From Microbacterium lacticum (lineage in GTDB: Bacteria; Actinomycetota; Actinomycetes; Actinomycetales; Microbacteriaceae), in NCBI RefSeq assembly GCF_006716815.1, contig NZ_VFPS01000001.1, positions 930,001-994,000 on the forward strand: 64,000 nucleotides of DNA, read 5' to 3'. Position numbers and translations under genes: made by a program. The notes beneath the pieces are model-generated. The model was not told where the DNA came from and did not search any database. It saw only the letters and a program-made list of their open reading frames with translations. This document shows positions 56,176 through 64,000 of this stretch, piece by piece (within the stretch, counting starts at the first letter, position 1; each line of letters starts with the position of its first letter).

Positions 56176-56333
56176 CCCTCTCCTTCAGATGTGGGGTGCG
56201 GCCCGTCGGGTACGGCCGGCTCACCCGCGAGAAGCATCGTGCCGCGCAGACGGCGCGGACGCGAGAGCCAGATGGACATACCGCGGGGCGGTGACGAGGT
56301 GTCACCGCCCCACGGATGATCAGGATGATCTGA

Positions 56334-57998
56334 TTACTTGGTGATGAGGTAGTACAGCGGCACCGAGTTCCAACCGAACTCGACGTTCTGCACGCCCTCG
56401 GCGAAACCGCCGGTGACGTTCTGGTACCACAGCGGGGTCGCCGGGAGGTCCTTCAGCAGGATCGACTGCGCCTTCTGGAAGTACTCGTTGGCCGTGGCCG
56501 AGTCGGTCGCTGAGATGCCGTCGGAGAGGAGCTTGTCGAACTCGGGGTTCGAGTAGTCACCGTCGTTCGAGCCGGCGTTGGTCGCGTAGAGCGGGCCGAG
56601 GAAGTTGTACAGACCGGGGTAGTCGGCCTGCCATCCGGTGCGGAACGCCGTCTGGATCGTGCGACCCGTGACGTCCTTGCGGAGTGAGGCAAAGTCGGCG
56701 TAGGGGTTGCCCGACGCGTCGATGCCGAGGGTGTTCTTGATCGAGTTGGTCACCGCGTCGACCCACGTCTGGTGGCCGCCGTCAGCGTTGTACGAGATCT
56801 GGAACGCGCCCGACCACGGCGCGATGGCGTCGGCCTGGGCCCACAGCTTCTTCGCCTCGTCGGGGTTGTACGCGAGCACCTCGGAGCCTTCGAGCTTGTC
56901 CGACCAACCGTCGATGACGGGCGAGGTGAAGTCGCTCGCGGGGGTGCGGGTCTCGTTGAAGACGACCTTGGTGATCTCCGGCCGGTTGATCGACATGGAG
57001 ATCGCCTGGCGGCGCAGCTGGCCCTCCTCGCCCGAGAAGTGCGGGAGGCGCTCCGGGACGGTGAAGGACCGGAAGATCGCGGCGGGCTGGTTGACCGCGC
57101 GGTCGCCGAGCTCGGACTGGAAGGTCGCGAGCGCGGACGGCGGGACGCCGTCGATCACGTCGACCTGACCCGAGAGCAGGTCGGCGTATGCCGCGTCCTG
57201 CGTCCCGTAGAAGACGATGTCGAGGCCGGCGTTGTGCGCTGCACGGCCGCCCTGGTAGTCCTCGTTCTTCACGAGCGAGATCTGCACGTCGTGCTGCCAC
57301 GCGTCGTCGGAGGCGATCTTGTAGGGGCCGTTGCCGATCGGGTTCTGGCCGAAGGCATCCATGTCCTCGAACGCGGCGTCGGGCAGCGGGTAGAACGCCG
57401 AGTAGCCCAGGCGCAGCGCGAAGTCGGAGGCCGGCTTGTTGAGCGCGATCGTGAAGGTGTAGTCGTCGACTTCCTTCAGACCGGACATCGGGCCCTGCGC
57501 GCCGTAGAGGTCGTCGTCGGTTCCGGCTTGGCCGTCCGCGCCCGCGTTGTTCTCGAAGCCCTCGATGTCCTCGAAGAAGTAGCTGTTGAGCTGGGCGTTG
57601 GACTGCAGCGCACCGTAGTTCCACGCGTCGATGAAGTTGTGGGCCTGCACCTCGGTGCCGTCCGTGAACTTCTGGCCCTTCTTGAGCTTGACCGTGAGGT
57701 TCTGCGCGTCGTCGACGGTGATCGACTCGGCCATGTCGTTCTGCGGCGCGCCCTTGGCGTCGTAGTAGACCAGGCCCGCGAAGATCTCGTCGAGGATCTT
57801 GCCGCCACCGACCTCGTTGGTGTTGGTCGGGATCAGCGGGTTCGCGGGCTCAGTCCCATTGGTCTTGATGATGGCGGTGCTGTCGCCGCCGCCCGATGCG
57901 CTCGGCGTGCCGCCGCCGCTGCCGGAGCAGCCCGTGAGGGCGAGTCCTCCGGCGACGAGCAGCGCGATGCCCGCGAGGGCGATCTTGTTGCGCTTCAA
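56334..57998 (-). CDS. ABC transporter peptide-type substrate-binding lipoprotein (operon 2)
   Basis: 554 residues from a TTG start (57998), chosen because AGGAGGA lies 4 nt upstream and the protein then begins with a signal peptide (KRNKIALAGIALL) and lipobox LTGC (Cys24). Upstream in-frame ATG 58094 would give an unlikely leader. SBP_bac_5 fold: KKGQKFTDGTEVQAHNFIDAW, GYSAFYPLPDAAFEDMDAFG, RQAISMSINRPEI. First gene of operon 2 and presumably the most highly expressed. Confidence 0.92.
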   Translation of the reverse strand: MKRNKIALAGIALLVAGGLALTGCSGSGGGTPSASGGGDSTAIIKTNGTEPANPLIPTNTNEVGGGKILDEIFAGLVYYDAKGAPQNDMAESITVDDAQNLTVKLKKGQKFTDGTEVQAHNFIDAWNYGALQSNAQLNSYFFEDIEGFENNAGADGQAGTDDDLYGAQGPMSGLKEVDDYTFTIALNKPASDFALRLGYSAFYPLPDAAFEDMDAFGQNPIGNGPYKIASDDAWQHDVQISLVKNEDYQGGRAAHNAGLDIVFYGTQDAAYADLLSGQVDVIDGVPPSALATFQSELGDRAVNQPAAIFRSFTVPERLPHFSGEEGQLRRQAISMSINRPEITKVVFNETRTPASDFTSPVIDGWSDKLEGSEVLAYNPDEAKKLWAQADAIAPWSGAFQISYNADGGHQTWVDAVTNSIKNTLGIDASGNPYADFASLRKDVTGRTIQTAFRTGWQADYPGLYNFLGPLYATNAGSNDGDYSNPEFDKLLSDGISATDSATANEYFQKAQSILLKDLPATPLWYQNVTGGFAEGVQNVEFGWNSVPLYYLITK

Positions 57999-58158
57999 CT
58001 TGTCCTCCTGTGCAGGGTGAATCGCCCACGGCGTGCTGTGTGAACGCAGGGGCGGGAATAGGGAAACTGTAAGTAACCGAACAGTCTTCGACAAATCAAC
58101 CTCGGAAAACGTTACAGACCCTTAACTCAACGGACTCCAGACGTGGCAATCTGACAAG

Positions 58159-58959
58159 ATGAGCGCCAATCGTCACCCAATCGGTCCTGTCGCACCCCTG
58201 ACTTCGCGTGCCGCGTTGCGCACCTCGCTCTGGTGGGAGATCGCGATCGTCCTCGCCCTGTCGGTGGGTCGGTCGGCGGTGTACTCGGTGCTGGCGCTCA
58301 TCCAGGCGCTGACGAGGGAGCAGGCGCTCGGCGACCAGTCCACCGCGCTCAACCCGGGGGCGGACGCCGAACAGTTCTGGGACGTGCTCTACCAGTTCGT
58401 CGGGGCGTTCTTCGGTTTCGCGCCGGTGGCGCTCGCGATCTACCTGCTGTGGGAGCCGGGACGCTCCGCCTTCTGCCGCATCGGCCTCGACTTCCGCGTC
58501 TTCGGACGGGATCTCGGCGCAGGCATCCTGCTCGTGCTCGTCATCGGCGTGCCGGGGCTCGGGCTCTACGCGGCCGGGCGCGCGCTCGGTCTGACCGTGC
58601 AGGTGGATGCCGCGCCGCTCGACGGCTCGTGGTGGACGGTCCCCCTGCTGCTGATCGCCGCGCTGCGCGCGGGGCTCACCGAGGAGGTCATCTTCATCGG
58701 GTACCTGTTCGACCGGCTCCGCCGGCTCGGCTGGGGCACGTTGACGATCATCCTCTCGACGGCGGCGCTCCGCGGCGCGTACCACGCCTACCAGGGCTTC
58801 GGCCCGATCGTCGGCAACATCGCGATGGGCATCGTCTTCGGCTGGGTCTACCAGCGCTGGGGCCGGGTGATGCCCCTCGTGATCGCCCACACCCTGATCG
58901 ACGTGATCGCCTTCGTCGGCTACCCCCTCGCCGCCGCCTGGTGGCCCGCCCTGTTCTGA
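58159..58959 (+). CDS. CPBP-family intramembrane protease
   Basis: 266 residues, about seven or eight helices. The Abi/CaaX-like motifs are present: LTEEVIFIGYLFDRLRR (EE pair; the usual FRG is IGY here), AYHAYQGFGP (FxxxH-type) and IAHTLIDVIAF (HxxxD-type). Members are membrane glutamic/metal-type proteases or immunity proteins. It is divergent from the operon 2 lipoprotein across 160 bp. Confidence 0.88.
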   Translation: MSANRHPIGPVAPLTSRAALRTSLWWEIAIVLALSVGRSAVYSVLALIQALTREQALGDQSTALNPGADAEQFWDVLYQFVGAFFGFAPVALAIYLLWEPGRSAFCRIGLDFRVFGRDLGAGILLVLVIGVPGLGLYAAGRALGLTVQVDAAPLDGSWWTVPLLLIAALRAGLTEEVIFIGYLFDRLRRLGWGTLTIILSTAALRGAYHAYQGFGPIVGNIAMGIVFGWVYQRWGRVMPLVIAHTLIDVIAFVGYPLAAAWWPALF

Positions 58960-58994
58960 CCCGCGTCACGCGCGTGGCCCCGGTCCGGCCCCTC

Positions 58995-59058
58995 CGCCGA
59001 GACGGCATGCAGCGCGTGAAACGCGGGGGCGTACGCCGCGCTGCATGCCGTCTCGGCG
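58995..59058. repeat. REP-like hairpin, 22-bp perfect stem
   Basis: Arms 58995-59016 and 59037-59058, 20-nt loop. The stem carries CGAGACGGCATGCAGCGCG, nearly the same as the hairpin at 60183-60240. Confidence 0.75.
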
Positions 59059-59180
59059 TGAAGTGGGGGGCGCGTCGGAGCGGTGCGGCGCCTCCTCCAC
59101 AAGGTCGAGAATCGCGGGTGCGAAGAGGACCGGGTGGGGATAACCCGGATACGGTGCCCATCGGCATCGAGGCTGGGCGG

Positions 59181-60134
59181 ATGGACCTCGCAACCTCGCT
59201 GCGGCCGTGCCCCGTGCCGCTTCTCATCGCTCACGATGCCGATCCGACGGGGCGGCCGCGGGAGCTACCCGGCCAGATTCGGGTGCGCCGCGGCGTCTAC
59301 GTGCCTGTGGCTCCGTGGCGTGCGCTCGCGCCGTGGGACCGCTACCTCACCAGGGTGCATGCCGTCGCCGCGGTGCGACCGAACTCGGTGTTCTGCCTCG
59401 AATCAGCCGCGGCACTATGCGGACTGCCTCTCTTCGGCGAACCACGCAACATCCACGTCTACGACCCCGTCGCGGCGCGGTCGACGACCTTCGGCGACAT
59501 CGCCGTGCACACGAGTCGAACACCACGCATCGTGAGCCGCCACGGCGACAACGACGTCGTCGGTGTCGCCGACACCGTCGTCGACCTCGCCCGGGTGTTG
59601 CCGCCTGCGTTCGCGCTCGCGACGCTCGACGCCGCGATCGGCCCGGGCTCTGCTGCTCATCTGACTCTCGACACGATCGCAGACCGACTCGCGTGCCGCG
59701 CTGACGGCAGCCGCGGCACGCGCCGAGCGCGGTGGGCGATCGATAAAGCCGAGGGGCGCGCAGAGTCGGTTGGAGAGAGCGTCAGCCGTGCCGTGATCGA
59801 TTGGCTGGGCTACCCTCCCCCGACCCTGCAACGCACGTTCCGGTTCGAGGGAGTCGAGGATCGTGTCGATTTCTTCTGGGAGGAATACGGGGTCGCCGGC
59901 GAATCAGACGGTTACGGAAAGTACTCAGCGGATGCCGTGGCATCCGTCATCGGCGAGAAACGTCGTGAAGACCGCCTTCGCCGTCATCTGATTGGCTTCG
60001 CGCGGTGGGACTGGACGGATGCCATGCGCGCGGACCCCCTCGACCGGTCGCTCGCCGCCGCTGGCCTTCGCCCGGAACGGGCGCGTCAGCACGGCATGCT
60101 CGCAACGCTCCGCCGAAACCCCCGCTCGCTCTAA
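59181..60134 (+). CDS. AbiEi-like N-domain + PD-(D/E)XK (DUF559/Vsr-like) protein
   Basis: 317 residues; ATG at 59181. The N-terminal ~110 residues resemble the AbiEi-type antitoxin/winged region found in actinobacteria (RVRRGVYVPVAPW, SVFCLESAAALCGLP). The C-terminal third looks like a Vsr/DUF559 nuclease: Asp230 in RVDFFW, Glu241 and Asp243 in GESDGYGKY, Lys247, and the RREDRLRRHLIGFARW strand-helix. Such proteins are common actinobacterial orphans; a role in defence or DNA repair is inferred. Codon use is slightly less GC-rich than the neighbours, and a REP-like hairpin stands on each side. Confidence 0.8.
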   Translation: MDLATSLRPCPVPLLIAHDADPTGRPRELPGQIRVRRGVYVPVAPWRALAPWDRYLTRVHAVAAVRPNSVFCLESAAALCGLPLFGEPRNIHVYDPVAARSTTFGDIAVHTSRTPRIVSRHGDNDVVGVADTVVDLARVLPPAFALATLDAAIGPGSAAHLTLDTIADRLACRADGSRGTRRARWAIDKAEGRAESVGESVSRAVIDWLGYPPPTLQRTFRFEGVEDRVDFFWEEYGVAGESDGYGKYSADAVASVIGEKRREDRLRRHLIGFARWDWTDAMRADPLDRSLAAAGLRPERARQHGMLATLRRNPRSL

Positions 60135-60182
60135 CCGACTCCACGCCCGCACGACCCGGGCTACGCCGGTTTCCGGACGTTC

Positions 60183-60240
60183 CGAGAAGGCATGCAACGC
60201 GCCCCACGGAGCCGCGCGAGCCGCGCTGCATGCCTTCTCG
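60183..60240. repeat. REP-like hairpin, 19-bp stem (one mismatch)
   Basis: Arms 60183-60201 and 60222-60240, with CGAGAAGGCATGCAACGCG on the left. Same family as the hairpin at 58995-59058. It is also suitably placed to end transcription of both convergent neighbours (the AbiEi-like gene and gcvP). Confidence 0.75.
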
Positions 60241-60257
60241 CGAAGAGGGCGCGGGCG

Positions 60258-63163
<2,906 letters not shown>

Positions 63164-63167
<4 letters not shown>

Positions 63168-63544
63168 GCCTCGCCGCCCGTGAGCGCGACGTAGGCGGCG
63201 CGGTCCATCAGCGCCTCGACGGCGGCCGGGTCGACGCGGATCTTCACGAGCCACGCGTCGAACGCGTTGCCGTTGACCGACGCGGGGTCGGCCACGACGT
63301 CATCGTTGATCTCGACGACCTCGCCGCTGAGCGGCGCGTAGAGCTCGCCGACCGACTTGGTCGACTCGATCTCACCGCAGACGTCGCCGGCGGTGACCGC
63401 CGAGCCGACCGAGGGCAGGTCGACGAAGACGACGTCGCCGAGCTTGTCGGCGGCGTAGTCGGTGATGCCGACGGTCGCGACATCACCCGACAGGGCGACC
63501 CACTCGTGCTCGTCGGTGTACTTGAGGGCGGTCAGATCGGTCAT
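63164..63544 (-). CDS. gcvH: Glycine cleavage system H protein
   Basis: 126 residues, full length. The lipoyl-Lys is in [18 protein letters not shown]. The start overlaps the gcvT stop by 4 nt. It shuttles the aminomethyl group between P-, T- and L-proteins. Confidence 0.97.
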
Positions 63545-64000
63545 GCGTTCCTCCGGTAAAAGGGCAGGGCGGCGACGGCGGCGGGGATGCGGGTCCCCCG
63601 CACGTCGATGAACAGGGCGGTGCCGGGCTCGGCGAGATCCGGCGTCACGAAGGCCATGGCGACGGGATGCCCGAGCGTCGGGCTCAGCGCACCGCTGGTG
63701 ATCTCGCCGACGGGCTCGCCGCCCTCTGCCGCGGAGTAGACCGCATACCCGGCGCGGCCGGCGCGGCGGCCCTCGGCGGCGAGGCCCACGAGGACGGGCA
63801 GGTCGCTCGGCGCGGCGGCGAGGGCATCCTTGCCGATGAAGGAGTCTTTGTCGGATGCCACGACCCGGCCGAGCCCCGCCTGTGCGGGGAGGATGGCGTC
63901 GCTCAGTTCGTGTCCGTGGAGCGGCATGCCCGCCTCGAGACGCAGCGTGTCGCGAGCGGCGAGGCCTGCCGGGACGAGCCCGAGCGGTTTACCGGCGGCG
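63541..64000 (-). CDS. gcvT: Glycine cleavage T-protein (aminomethyltransferase), C-terminal part
   Basis: About 150 residues of the C-terminal domain ([53 protein letters not shown], ending LPFYRRNA). The N-terminus and the operon promoter lie beyond the right edge, so a glycine riboswitch, if present, cannot be seen. It moves the methylene group from the H-protein to tetrahydrofolate. Confidence 0.95.
   Translation of the reverse strand, partial: AAGKPLGLVPAGLAARDTLRLEAGMPLHGHELSDAILPAQAGLGRVVASDKDSFIGKDALAAAPSDLPVLVGLAAEGRRAGRAGYAVYSAAEGGEPVGEITSGALSPTLGHPVAMAFVTPDLAEPGTALFIDVRGTRIPAAVAALPFYRRNA

Overview
Organism. The window is very GC-rich and carries genes typical of Microbacteriaceae: a DUF3117 micro-protein, a DUF6113 membrane protein next to ferredoxin, GTG/TTG starts, 4-nt start/stop overlaps and the succinylase branch of lysine/DAP synthesis. 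A Microbacterium-like actinobacterium is the best guess. This rests on gene content and codon style, not on a database search.

Backbone, left (1-12.7 kb). An EEP-family C-terminus cut by the window edge, Xaa-Pro aminopeptidase, an alpha/beta hydrolase with a probable homopolymer frameshift, a stress-type membrane protein, a soluble MgtE/CBS protein + DUF1003 protein + Mrp ATPase cluster, tatB, an O-methyltransferase, DUF3117, a PIG-V-like glycosyltransferase, divergent dapE/dapD, an ASCH protein and PPK2.

Mobile island (13,092-36,574). About 23.5 kb sits inside one backbone gene. Its C-terminal half lies at 12,666-13,091 and its N-terminal half at 36,575-37,257, both on the minus strand. An exact 8-bp direct repeat (CGGGTCCA) flanks the island, and removing the island plus one repeat restores the reading frame. 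The island ends are two inverted IS256-family elements, as in a composite transposon. Each of the four IS256 terminal repeats is interrupted at the same position and orientation by a 1515-bp IS110-family element with a ~220-nt noncoding leader (candidate bridge RNA). One IS256 copy also carries an IS3-family insertion (3-bp duplication CCG). The cargo holds a broken large gene of unknown function interrupted by an IS481-family element, itself interrupted by a second copy of the same IS3 element (3-bp duplication AAG). It also holds an IS256 remnant, a GlcG/HbpS protein, an HxlR regulator with a quinone-reductase-type oxidoreductase and shared palindromic sites, an IclR regulator divergent from a second GlcG/HbpS gene and an MFS exporter, an AraC regulator, an ArdC-like protein and a truncated Prim-Pol protein. 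The last two suggest a plasmid source.

Backbone, right (36.6-64 kb). LctP permease, citrate synthase, dapC-fdxA, a DUF6113 protein, azlC (frameshifted)-azlD, DUF2200, typA, two peptide/nickel-type ABC operons (the first with an amber codon in its second permease), a CPBP protease, a hairpin-flanked AbiEi-like/PD-(D/E)XK gene, and the gcvT-gcvH-gcvP glycine-cleavage operon running off the right edge.

Functional picture. Lysine/DAP genes (dapE, dapD, dapC) are dispersed; oligopeptide uptake and glycine cleavage support amino-acid metabolism; the island adds redox/xenobiotic-response-like genes. Several lesions (two homopolymer frameshifts, one amber) are either real pseudogenes or base-call errors, and raw reads would settle which.
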